The notes: generated by a model from the sequence alone, not told the origin. DNA of 64,000 bases from Bacillota bacterium (GCA_023423045.1 JAFAGA010000102.1:1-64000), one strand, 5' to 3'; positions 1 to 8,923 are shown, counted from the first letter of the stretch. Translations and numbers: made by a program.

Positions 1-264
1 GTGTATGCACAGTGTACTTTCTGTGTATGCACAGTGTCCTTTCTGTGTATGCACAGTGTACTTTCTGTGTATGCACAGTGTACTTTCTGTGTATGCACAG
101 TGTCCTTTCTGTGTATGCACAGTGTACTTTCTGTGTATGCACAGTGTACTTTCTGTGTATGCACAGTGTACTTTCTGTGTATGCATAGTGTACTCCCTGT
201 GTATTCACAACGTACTTTCTGTATATGCGCAGTGCATTCTCTGTGCATGCTCCGTTATCACTGC
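1..264. repeat. Tandem array of a 22-bp repeat, about 11-12 copies
   Basis: The unit is 22 bp, starts gtgtatgcac and ends ctttct. Copies begin at 1, 23, 45, 67, 89, 111, 133 and 155 and are near identical, differing only by A/C at unit position 16. Copies at 177, 199, 221 and 243 decay progressively. Each junction makes a dyad CTGTG-TATG-CACAG. The array starts at the window edge, so its true length is unknown. There are no spacers. Two frames stay open across it only because the unit lacks stop codons, and nothing suggests translation. Confidence 0.95.
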
Positions 265-298
265 TTTCTATTATCAGTCATCGCTTACGAAAGATTAG

Positions 299-356
299 AC
301 GCCACATTATTCTCTGGCGAGAATTGGACGCTTTGTTATTCTCTGCCGAGACTTCG
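299..356. repeat. Short direct duplication at the 3' end of the kinase gene
   Basis: Two adjacent segments of about 29 bp (299-327 and 328-356) share the pattern acgc...ttattctctg.cgaga. The second contains the last codons of the PfkB gene (Arg-Glu-stop), and the first is a degenerate copy that repeats Arg-Glu-stop just downstream. It looks like a small local duplication with no clear function. Confidence 0.55.
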
Positions 357-1274
357 CACCGTAACCTGCTTCTTTAATTCTTCTACCAACTCCCGTTTCG
401 GAGGCTTGGTACCTTTGGTGGTCACCGCTCCGGCAGAGGTGGCAATCCCCAGCCTTGCACAATCGCTGACGGAAAGCCCCTGGTTAATACCATAGGAAAG
501 TGCCGCCACCATGGCGTCCCCGGCACCTACCGTGGAATGCGCCTCCACCTTAAGTCCAGGACAGCGAAGCACTTCGTCCCTGGTTATAAATAATGCCCCC
601 ATCTGCCCCAGGGATATGGCTACCATACCAATCCCCTTCTCCAGAAGGTTCTGTCCCATGCCGATCAGCTCCGTTTCATCGACCCTGTAGTCTTTATGAA
701 AATATTCTTCCAGCTCATGGCGGTTCGGCTTGACAATATCCGGACCCGCTTCCAATGAATGAACAAACAATTCTCCGTCCGCATCCACGAATACCCTGGC
801 TCCCCGTTCTTTCAACTTCCGGGTTAAGGTCTGATACACTGTTTTGCCAATCCCCCCCGGTATGCTTCCCGCAAGAACAAAGAGGGTCTCCTCATTGGCA
901 TAACTGAGGAGCTTCTGCGTCAGCTCTTCCAGCTCTTCCTCTGATACCAACGGCCCTGCCTCATTAAATTCCGTCACATTGCCATCCGCTTCCACTACCT
1001 TGAGATTCGTCCTGATTTCATTCCTGATCTCAACAAAATCCGACCGAATGCCCATCTCCTGCAGCATCTTCGTGATCAACAACCCGCCGCTGCCGCCGAC
1101 AAAGCCGGTAGCAACGGTTTCGCCTCCCAACTCCTGAATGGTCTTGGAGACATTGATCCCTTTGCCTCCGGCGTCCAGTATTACATTTTTAACACGATTT
1201 AAGCCGCCGTGGATCATCTTTTCCAGGTCCACGGTTTTATCGATCGCCGGATTCATCGTTACCGTAATTATCAT
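336..1274 (-). CDS. fruK: PfkB-family 1-phosphofructokinase (or tagatose-6-P kinase type)
   Basis: This is a cytoplasmic sugar-phosphate kinase of 312 residues, the usual family length. Visible landmarks are the N-terminal NPAID substrate motif, the glycine-rich GGKGINVS segment near residue 38, AGSIPGG mid-protein, and the C-terminal STVGAGD anion-hole/catalytic motif. The start at 1274 was chosen because the family begins with MIITVTMNPA and a GGGGG-rich ribosome site precedes it; upstream ATGs add only a non-conserved tail. The family phosphorylates fructose-1-P to fructose-1,6-bisphosphate, and LacC-type relatives act on tagatose-6-P. It is the last gene of the mtlA-mtlR-mtlF cluster, where mannitol-1-phosphate dehydrogenase would be expected. 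That raises doubt about whether mannitol is the real substrate. Confidence 0.85.
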   Translation of the reverse strand: MIITVTMNPAIDKTVDLEKMIHGGLNRVKNVILDAGGKGINVSKTIQELGGETVATGFVGGSGGLLITKMLQEMGIRSDFVEIRNEIRTNLKVVEADGNVTEFNEAGPLVSEEELEELTQKLLSYANEETLFVLAGSIPGGIGKTVYQTLTRKLKERGARVFVDADGELFVHSLEAGPDIVKPNRHELEEYFHKDYRVDETELIGMGQNLLEKGIGMVAISLGQMGALFITRDEVLRCPGLKVEAHSTVGAGDAMVAALSYGINQGLSVSDCARLGIATSAGAVTTKGTKPPKRELVEELKKQVTVRSLGRE

Positions 1275-1366
1275 CCTAACCCCCATCTGCCGCTGTCGCG
1301 GCATACACATACTGATCGAAAAGCATGCCCATGCCTTTCCCTGGCTTATTTATATCTTACACTTCT

Positions 1367-1789
1367 CTACTTCCCTGTGAAATGGGAATAAATCTCGTCT
1401 GCACTGCTTCGGATTATGTCCTCCACCGCCTGCTCCGTGGCCAGCTTATCGGCAATGTTGGCCAGGATATCCAGATGCTCTTCCCCCATGGCTGCGATTC
1501 CGATTACGATCTTTACCATGCCCTCATTCCAGGGGGTTCCCTCAGGGAATACCATCACTGCAATGCCAGAGCTCTTAATATTCTTTTTTACCGCCTCCAC
1601 TCCGTGCGGGATTGCAATTCCGTTGCCGATATTGGTTGAAAAGGTGTTCTCCCTCTCCAGCATACCTTCGATATAATCCTTCTCTACATAACCGCTATCC
1701 AGTAATATCTGCCCTATCTCCCGGATGACTTCCTCTTTTGCTTTTGCCTTGCAATTCAATATGATGTTCTTTTTCTGAAGCAACTCCAT
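1367..1789 (-). CDS. mtlF: Mannitol/fructose-type PTS EIIA component
   Basis: This single-domain cytoplasmic EIIA of 140 residues receives phosphate from HPr and passes it to the EIIB domain of the adjacent permease. The phosphorylatable histidine lies in GNGIAIPHGV near residue 63, the hallmark of the mannitol/fructose EIIA family. The start at 1789 is preceded by AGAAAGGA, and a longer in-frame reading to 1846 has no ribosome site and no family match. It follows mtlR after 188 bp with its own candidate promoter and precedes the PfkB kinase. A stand-alone EIIA encoded beside mtlA and mtlR is the normal Firmicute arrangement. Confidence 0.9.
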   Translation of the reverse strand: MELLQKKNIILNCKAKAKEEVIREIGQILLDSGYVEKDYIEGMLERENTFSTNIGNGIAIPHGVEAVKKNIKSSGIAVMVFPEGTPWNEGMVKIVIGIAAMGEEHLDILANIADKLATEQAVEDIIRSSADEIYSHFTGK

Positions 1790-1896
1790 TACTCTAATCC
1801 TTTCTATGTCTAAATCTGTCTGGGTTCTCAAGTGTCCTATCCGCAATCTCTCTTTGCCGGATGTTTCTCCTTCATCGTAATCCTTTTTCTAATCTC

Positions 1897-1926
1897 ATTA
1901 TAAACGCATACGGACTATAATATCAA
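1897..1926 (-). promoter_or_regulatory. Candidate sigma-A promoter upstream of mtlF-fruK
   Basis: On the minus strand TTGATA (1926-1921) and TATAAT (1902-1897) are separated by 18 bp, about 110 bp upstream of the mtlF start. This would give the EIIA/kinase pair transcription independent of the upstream mtlA promoter. Confidence 0.55.
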
Positions 1927-1977
1927 ATGTTACAAAAACGAGTTTGACATCATCTATTAGCGACATTTTTAAAGACG

Positions 1978-4077
1978 CTATACCTTATCCAAATACTGGA
2001 CAAAATATCTTTTTAGCTCCATTGCAAGATAGGTACGGATGTTCTCCCTGTCTCCTGAAAATATAGTATTCAGGAATTCATTGCTTTCCACCAGCTTGCT
2101 GCTTAAATATCCCATAACCCCGGTATTCTCTTCCAGATGCTCATCCTCGGGAATCAGCATGATAATCACAGCCCTGATCTTCTGAAAGAAGGGGTCCTGA
2201 AATTCCCCCAGATCCCTGGTAAGACATACTGAGAAGCATGGGCGGACCACGCCTTTCGTCCGGCTGTGCAGCAGCGCAAAATCATATTCAGGGATAACCT
2301 GGGATGCAATTTTCTCCCTTCGCCTGATATCCTCCTGAATCAGGAGGCGCTTATCATTATAGGGCGACAGACGCTCTGTGACCGCAACCAGAAGCTCGTC
2401 AAAGGATATGCGGCTGTTGACCTTCATACATTGAAACTCATTAATAATATGCTTGATCTGGGTTACGGTATAATTCACCTGCTCCAGCTGAAGTTCAAAA
2501 TCATTCTCCGTTCGGGAGCTCTTTGGTGTCTTGGCATAGACCCGCACCTTCGCCTCAATCCGCTCCAGATCATTTTCCGGCAGCAGCGGACTGACACGCA
2601 CGATATCGGCATCCATACCGTCCAGATTGATGCTGGAGATAAGAAAATCTATTTTCTTAAGCTGCAGGGGAGTAAGATCCTCCTTGCCATAGGTTACCAG
2701 CTCGGCGCTGTCCTTAAGAAAGCGCTTCAGCTTGGAGTGCATGAGCCTGGAGATGCCGATGCCGCTGGCGCATACTATACCGATATCCACCTTTCGCTTG
2801 CTTTCCCGATTGTTCTCCAGCCGCACACAGGCCGCACCAAAATGCATGGCCAGGAAGCCGATCTCCTCTTCCGGAATCGGAAAACCATAGCGCTGGGTAA
2901 TTAGCTGACTGACATTTTTACTTTTCCCATAAATGCCCGGATAGGTCTCCTTAATCTGCTGTAACAAGGGATTGGTGATAATCATATTGTTTCTCAGCCG
3001 GACAAAGGTAGGGGCAAGGTGGGTTAAGAGCCCTGCGATAAATTCCTCGTCCAGCTTCAGGTCATAGGCAATGTCCGGATCATAAGCATCAATCATATCA
3101 TTAATAAAATTAAGAAGCTCCTGCCTCTCTCTCTCATTCTCCGCCTCCGGTTCATCTTCATCAATATATTGTAATTTTGACCCCTTGATGTGGAGCAGGA
3201 TATAGGCGATCTCGATATCCGGGATATCGATTTGGAACTCCTCCTCCAAAGAGCTTGCAATATGGGCGGCCAAATTATAATCTTCGTTCTTTACCAGTTT
3301 TTCCATCAGTTCATCGTTTGGTTCAATTATTTCCTGCTGCAGGATTCGGTTAACGGCAATAGTCACATGCAAAATCAACCCGATGTAAGAATTCTCTGTC
3401 AATCTGGTTAATCTCTTGTCCCGGATGCTCTGAAAGCAGATGATAACCCGGTTCAGAATATCATTATTTAATAAGGAATAGATATTCGGACCCTCTTTAT
3501 CCCGCAGGATATCAATAATATTCCGTTCATTTTCCGCCGCAAAACTCTTCATCAGCTTATTGTCGGAATTCTCATCAACAAACTTACGCACCGCCAGCCG
3601 GTAGTCCTTCTCACTGCCCTCCAAGGCAACACCATAGCCCTGCCTTCGTATGATGGACAGGTTAAACTGATGAAACCACCCCTCCACCGCTTCCATGTCA
3701 TTGCTTATGGTGGCTTCGCTGACGTCAAAGATATTGGCATAATAATACAGCTTCTTAGGGGTCCGGTCACGGAGTATCTCAAGGATCAGGCGTTTTCTGC
3801 GGTTCTCCTTGTCTCCAAAATCAATGGTGTCTTCCATCTGCAGCAATTCATATAACTTTATTTTTTCCTCTGCCTCCCCCTGTAGCCAGATTCCGGTACC
3901 GGTTTTGGTTTGGAGTGAAATATGATATTCATCTAATGAGGAACCAACATACTCCAGCTCTCTTTGAACCGTTCGCTTGCTGACCTTGATCTCATCAGCC
4001 AGCTTTCTAACTGATATGATTTTGTCTTCCTTTAATAATATCAACAGTATTTGGCGCAGACGCGGTGTAAAGCCCAT
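1978..4077 (-). CDS. mtlR: MtlR-type PRD-containing transcriptional activator
   Basis: The protein has 699 residues, close to Bacillus MtlR (694). In order it shows an N-terminal HTH (MGFTPRLRQILLILLKEDK, then KVSKRTVQREL near residue 40), a second Mga-like HTH, two PTS regulation domains (roughly 190-400), an EIIB-like domain whose cysteine sits in GIVCASGIGISRL (near 415), and a C-terminal EIIA-like domain with a histidine in FALLHSRTKG. In the family, phosphorylation of these domains by PTS proteins sets activity, and the target is the mtl promoter. The start at 4077 has GGAGG five bases upstream; the longer frame to 4170 has no such site. It lies between mtlA and mtlF. Confidence 0.9.
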   Translation of the reverse strand: MGFTPRLRQILLILLKEDKIISVRKLADEIKVSKRTVQRELEYVGSSLDEYHISLQTKTGTGIWLQGEAEEKIKLYELLQMEDTIDFGDKENRRKRLILEILRDRTPKKLYYYANIFDVSEATISNDMEAVEGWFHQFNLSIIRRQGYGVALEGSEKDYRLAVRKFVDENSDNKLMKSFAAENERNIIDILRDKEGPNIYSLLNNDILNRVIICFQSIRDKRLTRLTENSYIGLILHVTIAVNRILQQEIIEPNDELMEKLVKNEDYNLAAHIASSLEEEFQIDIPDIEIAYILLHIKGSKLQYIDEDEPEAENERERQELLNFINDMIDAYDPDIAYDLKLDEEFIAGLLTHLAPTFVRLRNNMIITNPLLQQIKETYPGIYGKSKNVSQLITQRYGFPIPEEEIGFLAMHFGAACVRLENNRESKRKVDIGIVCASGIGISRLMHSKLKRFLKDSAELVTYGKEDLTPLQLKKIDFLISSINLDGMDADIVRVSPLLPENDLERIEAKVRVYAKTPKSSRTENDFELQLEQVNYTVTQIKHIINEFQCMKVNSRISFDELLVAVTERLSPYNDKRLLIQEDIRRREKIASQVIPEYDFALLHSRTKGVVRPCFSVCLTRDLGEFQDPFFQKIRAVIIMLIPEDEHLEENTGVMGYLSSKLVESNEFLNTIFSGDRENIRTYLAMELKRYFVQYLDKV

Positions 4078-4164
4078 GGTATCCTCCATTTCATATAATA
4101 TTTCGGCATTGATTAGCAAAAGCGGAGTGAGCACGATAAAACTTGCCTGTAAATTAACACACCT

Positions 4165-4201
4165 ACGCACGAATAGCGGCAGACGCCGCCAATTCGTGCG
4201 T
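4165..4201. other. Strong intercistronic hairpin between mtlA and mtlR
   Basis: ACGCACGAAT (4165-4174) pairs perfectly with ATTCGTGCGT (4192-4201), with a second GCGGC/GCCGC stem inside. It has no T-run on either strand, so a terminator is unlikely. It sits 57 bases past the mtlA stop and may stabilise or process the mtlA message, lowering mtlR expression. Confidence 0.75.
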
Positions 4202-4258
4202 AAATCACATGTCTTATACAGGTGCTGATCTCCTCACTATATTCTCCAATATAGTGTT

Positions 4259-5638
4259 CTATTTTCCAGCCTTTAATTCTTCCACCAGCTCATCATATTC
4301 CGGAGCCGCCATAAAATTAGTGATTAATACTAATTTGGCACTGGGATTACTCTTCGCCGCTCTCTCCTTCAGAGAGGAATGTGTTACGACAATCTGTGCA
4401 TCGGAAGGAATGGAGGATACGGAAGTATGAAGTACATTGATCTCTTTCAATCCGGCCTCCGCCAGCTTCTTCTTCAAAATCGTAGCACCCATGGCACTGG
4501 AGCCCATTCCGGCATCACAAGCAAATATAATTGTCTTTACATCCTTTGCATCCACCTTCACATCGGAAGTAATTCCCTTGGATGCATTCTTCATATCCTT
4601 AACCTTAGCCTTTGATGCATTTATATCCTCATCTTTACCAAAGATCTTTAACAAAGGAATTCCTACGATGCAGGAAACTGCCGCAGAAATCACTACACTT
4701 AAGATTACCGGCAGATATCCGCCTCTTGGAGTCATCGCCAAAACCGCAAGAATACTTCCGGGAGCTGCAGGACCAACCAGTCCTCCGCCTAATATATTAT
4801 TGGTAAACACTCCGCTTACACCGCCGGCGATTACTGCTACGATTAATGCAGGATTTGCAAGGATATAAGGGAAGTAAATCTCATGAATACCGCCTAAAAA
4901 GTGAATAACAATGGCTCCCGGGGCAGAGCTTTTGATCATACCTTTTCCTGCAATCAGACATGCGAGCAGGATACCAAGGCCGGGACCGGGATTTGCCTCC
5001 AGCAAGAAGAAAATGGACTTTCCGACCTTATCTACCTGCTCTATACCCATCGGGGTAAGGATCCCGTGGTTCAAGGCATTATTTAAGAACAGTACCTTTG
5101 CAGGCTCAATGAGGATGCTTGCCAGGGGAAGTAAATGGTTATCAACAAAAAAGCCAACACCAGCTTCCATCACTGAATTTAATGCGGTCATGATGGGGCT
5201 GATTGCCTTCAAAGCTATTACTGTTAAAATTGCACCGATAATACCAAGGGAGAAATTGTTTACCAGCATTTCAAAGCCGGCTTTGATTTTACCTTCCAGC
5301 AGCTTATCAAATTTCTTAATGAGAAAACCACTGAAGGGTCCCAATAACATTGCGCCCAAGAACATCGGAACATCGGATCCTACAATCAGACCCATCGTAG
5401 CAATTGCGCCAATTACTCCGCCTCTATGTCCTGCCATATTATAACCGCCTGTATATGCAATCAAAAGAGGAAGAAGTGATTTAGCCATTGGATCTACTAA
5501 CACAGCGATACTTTCATTCGGTATCCAACCCACTGATATAAATAAAGTGGTAATTATTCCCCAGGCAATAAATGCCCCAATGTTCGGCATGACCATGCCG
5601 CTAAAAAATCTACCAAATGCTTGAATTCGTTCTTTCAT
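4259..5638 (-). CDS. mtlA: Mannitol-type PTS permease EIICB
   Basis: This integral membrane transporter of 459 residues imports and phosphorylates a hexitol. Residues 1-340 are the EIIC domain, closely matching MtlA throughout: GMVMPNIGAFIAWGIITTLF at the N-terminus, LIAYTGGYN, HRGGV, then NHGILTPMGIEQ and the LLEANPGPGLG and FLGGIHEIYFPY segments. After a charged linker, residues about 375-459 form the EIIB domain with its phosphocysteine in FACDAGMGSSAMG. There is no EIIA domain; that is supplied by the separate gene at 1367-1789. The start is preceded by AGGATTAACT. It is the promoter-proximal gene of the operon. The specificity call (mannitol) rests on family resemblance and is weakened by the missing mtlD. 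Confidence 0.93.
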   Translation of the reverse strand: MKERIQAFGRFFSGMVMPNIGAFIAWGIITTLFISVGWIPNESIAVLVDPMAKSLLPLLIAYTGGYNMAGHRGGVIGAIATMGLIVGSDVPMFLGAMLLGPFSGFLIKKFDKLLEGKIKAGFEMLVNNFSLGIIGAILTVIALKAISPIMTALNSVMEAGVGFFVDNHLLPLASILIEPAKVLFLNNALNHGILTPMGIEQVDKVGKSIFFLLEANPGPGLGILLACLIAGKGMIKSSAPGAIVIHFLGGIHEIYFPYILANPALIVAVIAGGVSGVFTNNILGGGLVGPAAPGSILAVLAMTPRGGYLPVILSVVISAAVSCIVGIPLLKIFGKDEDINASKAKVKDMKNASKGITSDVKVDAKDVKTIIFACDAGMGSSAMGATILKKKLAEAGLKEINVLHTSVSSIPSDAQIVVTHSSLKERAAKSNPSAKLVLITNFMAAPEYDELVEELKAGK

Positions 5639-5752
5639 AGTTAATCCTACCCTCTCACTTCAAAATATTGTTTACAGTTTTCTGAAGAGCTGATTGGCCA
5701 ATCATCTTCACAAGACAAAATGATTTTATTCATTTTATCTTTGGATAGCTTT

Positions 5753-5781
5753 ATTATAGCGTTTTTATTAATAGGTTTCAA
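5753..5781 (-). promoter_or_regulatory. Promoter of the mtl operon
   Basis: On the minus strand TTGAAA (5781-5776) and TATAAT (5758-5753) lie 17 bp apart, 115 bp upstream of mtlA. The AT-rich stretch just upstream (about 5777-5830) is where an MtlR operator would be expected, but no clear consensus could be assigned. The rest of this 308-bp gap holds only the terminator at 5876-5920. Confidence 0.75.
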
Positions 5782-5875
5782 TTTGAACAAATATTATTTT
5801 GTCGCTATTCAATAATGACATGATTAAATACCAAGGTTTTTTTGGCATTATGCACGATTAAAATCATTTTAATGT

Positions 5876-5920
5876 TAAAAAAAAAGACCCGTTCCGTTAC
5901 CGGTCCGAGTCTCTTTTCTT
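5876..5920 (-). terminator. Rho-independent terminator of the GGDEF-EAL gene
   Basis: On the minus strand a hairpin pairing GACTCG with CGGGTC, with an inner CCG-GTAA-CGG stem, is followed by nine T residues. It lies 27-70 bp downstream of the stop. A shorter T-rich run on the plus side makes weak bidirectional action possible. Confidence 0.8.
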
Positions 5921-5946
5921 AACAGGCTGCAAGCGAATTGCAGCTG

Positions 5947-8658
5947 CTACTGTTTCATTTTCAGCGACATATAATGCGATATCCATTGTTCAATTTCCGG
6001 ACAGGGAAGCGGCTTGCAATGATAGTATCCCTGCATGGCATCACAATTCTCCTCCATCAAATACCTGAACTGCTCCTCCGTTTCCACACCTTCGGCAATC
6101 ACGGACATTCCGGATTTGTGGGCGATTGATATAATGTCATTGATAATCAGGCTATCATGACTTCTTCCTCCTATGGAAGCGATGAAACTTTTATCAATCT
6201 TAACTACGTCAATGGGCAGGTTCTGCAGATAGTACAGGGAGGAATAGCCGGTTCCAAAATCATCCAGCAAAATTTGTACTCCCATCCTTCTGATTTCATT
6301 TAGTTTACCAACGCTTTGCTCAATCGACTTTATAATACAGCTTTCGGTAATTTCTATCTGCAAACGGTTCGGATCAAGCCCAGTCCCCTTAAACAGACCT
6401 TCCAGGTCCTTAATAAAATCCTTATCCTCCAGCTGTATTTTTGATACATTTACCGCAATCGGAATCTCCGGAAATCCCTGCTCCTGCCATTGCTTGCTCT
6501 GCTGGAAGGCTGTTTCCAGAACCCATCGTCCAATTCTTTTAATTAGCCCGGTCTCCTCTGCAATCGGTATAAATTCCACCGGGGATATCAGACCCTTCTT
6601 ATGATGGAACCACCGTATCAGCGCCTCCATGCCGATGATTTTTCCATCCAGCACATTAATGCAGGGCTGGTAATACAAACTGAATTCCTTTCTGTCCAAC
6701 GCTTTTCTTAAATCCGCCTCCATCTCAGTCCGGAAGGCAACCCTGCTTAACATTTCCTCATTGAAGAACTTATAATTGCTCTTCCCGGCTTCTTTTGCCG
6801 TATACATGGCAGTATCCGCATTTCTTAATATTTTCTGATAATCCAGGCCGTCGTCCGGTATCACGGTCACTCCTATGCTCGCCGACACATAGACCTCGCA
6901 ATCCCCAACCATCCAATGCCTGCAGAGCAAGGCGTGAATACGATTCGCCCACAGGACAATTTCACCTCTTACGCTAATCTTCTCTATCAGCGCTATGAAT
7001 TCATCCCCTCCGGCCCGGTAAACAGAATAATCCCCGGTCCCCAGCCTGTCCAGCTCCCTGGCAACCTCCTTTAACAAAATATCCCCGTAATCATGTCCCA
7101 GGGTGTCATTGATGTGCTTAAAATTATCAAGATCAATATAATACAGGGCAGTGAAGGTGTTCTCCTTCCGATCCTTTAGAATATTCTCCAGTTTGTCATT
7201 CAGCATAACCCGGTTAGGGATATCCGTCAGAAAATCATAGTAGGCCAAACGATATACCTTTTCTTCATGATCCTTCAGGTCCGTGATATCTGAGACAGAA
7301 CCGGCCATTCTTATGGCCCTTCCCTGTGCATCCCTCTGCAATTTACCCTTGAGCAGCACCCAGATCATCTGTTTTTCCTTCGTCATTACCCTGTATTCCG
7401 CAGTAAAATACGGATGCTTTTCCTTCTCACAGATCTTATAGTATTCTCTCAGCCTCTCCCGGTCCTCTTCTATCATCCCCTGCGCCCATTTTGCTGTAAA
7501 CTCCTGAAGCTCGCTTCCTTCAAACCCCAGCTTGTCAGCCCACTTTTCCGACATGAAAAAGGTATCCGATATAAAATCCCAATCCCAGAGCCCATCATTT
7601 GCTCCTTCTGCAACCAACCGGTACCTTTCCTCACTTTTTTCCAAAGCAATTCTGTTTACCTCAATCTCTTCATACTGTGCCTGGATCTCTTCAAACTGTG
7701 CCTGCAGCTCTTCATGCGCTGCCGTCAATTCATCATTGGCCACCGACAGCTCCCGATAGTTCACCTCCAGCTTTTTCTTAAGCATCTTTATATAGAGCCT
7801 GAGCATAAGAAGCACAAAGGTAGCCGCTGCCATGGCCGCCGCCAGGCCCAATACAACTTTTATGAAACGATTGCGATTATAATAATCAGAATGCGTATAA
7901 AAATACTTGGTATATATTATCTCAAATGCACCGCTTTTCCTCAGCTGCTTTATTCTTTTGTTCATATATTTAACAAGCTCCGGCCTGTCTTTACTGACCG
8001 CATATGCATGTACCCGGGGATAGATATTCTCCAGCTGGCTGATGATCCTACCCTTCATTTTCAGAGTAACTAATAAATTATCAATGAGCTGCTGGTTCTC
8101 AAATATTACATCGATTTTACCGCTAACCAAATCCTCCATCGCTTCCGAAAGATTCTCATAGGCTGTGTATTTCTTAATCCCTAATTCATTGCTGAGGATA
8201 CTCTCGGAATAATAGCCCTTTCCTACACCAATGGAAAGCGCCTCCAACTCCTTAAGAGAGATGTTGCGGTAACCGGCACGTGAATAGACGGATATGGAGG
8301 AGGTGAACAGGGAATCGGTAAACAATACCTCCTGTTTTCTTTCCTCTGTTACCGCTATGACACCTGCAATATCGATCTCGCCCTTTACCAGTCTGTCATA
8401 AATCTTCGTCCAGCTGTCATAGGAGTATTCCACCTTATAATCTTCACGATTGAAGATCAGATTGGTAAAATCGGGATCAAATCCATAGATATAATCTCCG
8501 TTGGTATAACTGAAAGGGGGGTAGTTTTCATCGACCTGATAGATGACCGTTGAGACATCCGATGCACGGACCGGCTCCTGAAGCAGAGCGCTGTAAAGTA
8601 ATGTGCCAAGTAAGAAGCAGAATATCTTTATTGCTGTTTTATTAATTCTTATGTACAT
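5947..8658 (-). CDS. Membrane c-di-GMP enzyme: solute-binding sensor, PAS, GGDEF, EAL
   Basis: The protein has 903 residues. It begins with a signal peptide, followed by an extracellular bacterial type-3 solute-binding fold (about 35-260: YPPFSYTNG, EIDIAGVIAVTEERK). Then come a transmembrane segment (about 268-290), a coiled-coil stretch rich in Glu/Gln, a PAS domain with PAC (about 340-465), a GGDEF domain with an intact RAGGDEF signature, and an EAL domain with MEALIRW, ITES, DDFGTGYSSL and AEGVET. All key catalytic residues of both enzymes are present, so it may make and break c-di-GMP. No RxxD inhibitory site is seen at the usual spacing before GGDEF. The ATG at 8658 is preferred over an in-frame GTG at 8670, which lacks a ribosome site. 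It appears to be monocistronic. The ligand is unknown; amino acids are usual for this fold. Confidence 0.9.
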   Translation of the reverse strand: MYIRINKTAIKIFCFLLGTLLYSALLQEPVRASDVSTVIYQVDENYPPFSYTNGDYIYGFDPDFTNLIFNREDYKVEYSYDSWTKIYDRLVKGEIDIAGVIAVTEERKQEVLFTDSLFTSSISVYSRAGYRNISLKELEALSIGVGKGYYSESILSNELGIKKYTAYENLSEAMEDLVSGKIDVIFENQQLIDNLLVTLKMKGRIISQLENIYPRVHAYAVSKDRPELVKYMNKRIKQLRKSGAFEIIYTKYFYTHSDYYNRNRFIKVVLGLAAAMAAATFVLLMLRLYIKMLKKKLEVNYRELSVANDELTAAHEELQAQFEEIQAQYEEIEVNRIALEKSEERYRLVAEGANDGLWDWDFISDTFFMSEKWADKLGFEGSELQEFTAKWAQGMIEEDRERLREYYKICEKEKHPYFTAEYRVMTKEKQMIWVLLKGKLQRDAQGRAIRMAGSVSDITDLKDHEEKVYRLAYYDFLTDIPNRVMLNDKLENILKDRKENTFTALYYIDLDNFKHINDTLGHDYGDILLKEVARELDRLGTGDYSVYRAGGDEFIALIEKISVRGEIVLWANRIHALLCRHWMVGDCEVYVSASIGVTVIPDDGLDYQKILRNADTAMYTAKEAGKSNYKFFNEEMLSRVAFRTEMEADLRKALDRKEFSLYYQPCINVLDGKIIGMEALIRWFHHKKGLISPVEFIPIAEETGLIKRIGRWVLETAFQQSKQWQEQGFPEIPIAVNVSKIQLEDKDFIKDLEGLFKGTGLDPNRLQIEITESCIIKSIEQSVGKLNEIRRMGVQILLDDFGTGYSSLYYLQNLPIDVVKIDKSFIASIGGRSHDSLIINDIISIAHKSGMSVIAEGVETEEQFRYLMEENCDAMQGYYHCKPLPCPEIEQWISHYMSLKMKQ

Positions 8659-8826
8659 CTGCTCTTCCACCTCTTAATCTAAGTGTAGTAGAACTACGCC
8701 TATTGTATTATCCTGAACACGGCTTTTGTTCATGGCATGAAGTATAATAAGATCTGCTGTAGGCAGACCTGCAGGAATGCGAACAGAGCAAAACCATTTG
8801 AAAGATAACCGGCTAGATCTTCTATT

Positions 8827-8855
8827 ATTATATAATATATTGTCGAAATATGCAA
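8827..8855 (-). promoter_or_regulatory. Promoter of the GGDEF-EAL gene
   Basis: On the minus strand TTGCAT (8855-8850) and TATAAT (8832-8827) have a 17-bp spacer. The implied leader of about 160 nt contains a weak hairpin (GGTCTGC/GCAGATC) but no riboswitch that could be recognised. Confidence 0.7.
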
Positions 8856-8869
8856 GGATACTCTCCCAT

Positions 8870-8917
8870 TTAGAAGGCCGGAACCCGACATTTCAATACG
8901 TCGGTCCGGCCTTCTAA
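8870..8917 (-). terminator. Hairpin terminator after the AraC regulator
   Basis: TAGAAGGCCGG (8871-8881) pairs with CCGGCCTTCTA (8906-8916), with an inner CCGAC/GTCGG stem. It begins 7 bp after the stop codon. The following T-run is poor, so it may be a weak terminator or an RNA-end-protecting hairpin. Confidence 0.7.
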
Positions 8918-8923
8918 AAGTAC

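Noticed and set aside
1..264. CRISPR array
   Set aside because: Copies are directly adjacent with no spacers, and no cas genes are in the window.
1..495. Two long plus-strand open frames through the 22-bp repeats
   Set aside because: The unit simply lacks stop codons; the product is a Cys-rich periodic string, there is no start context, and the frame runs antisense into the kinase gene.
5777..5830. MtlR operator or catabolite-response element
   Set aside because: The AT-rich stretch has partial inverted segments but none matched a consensus well enough to report.
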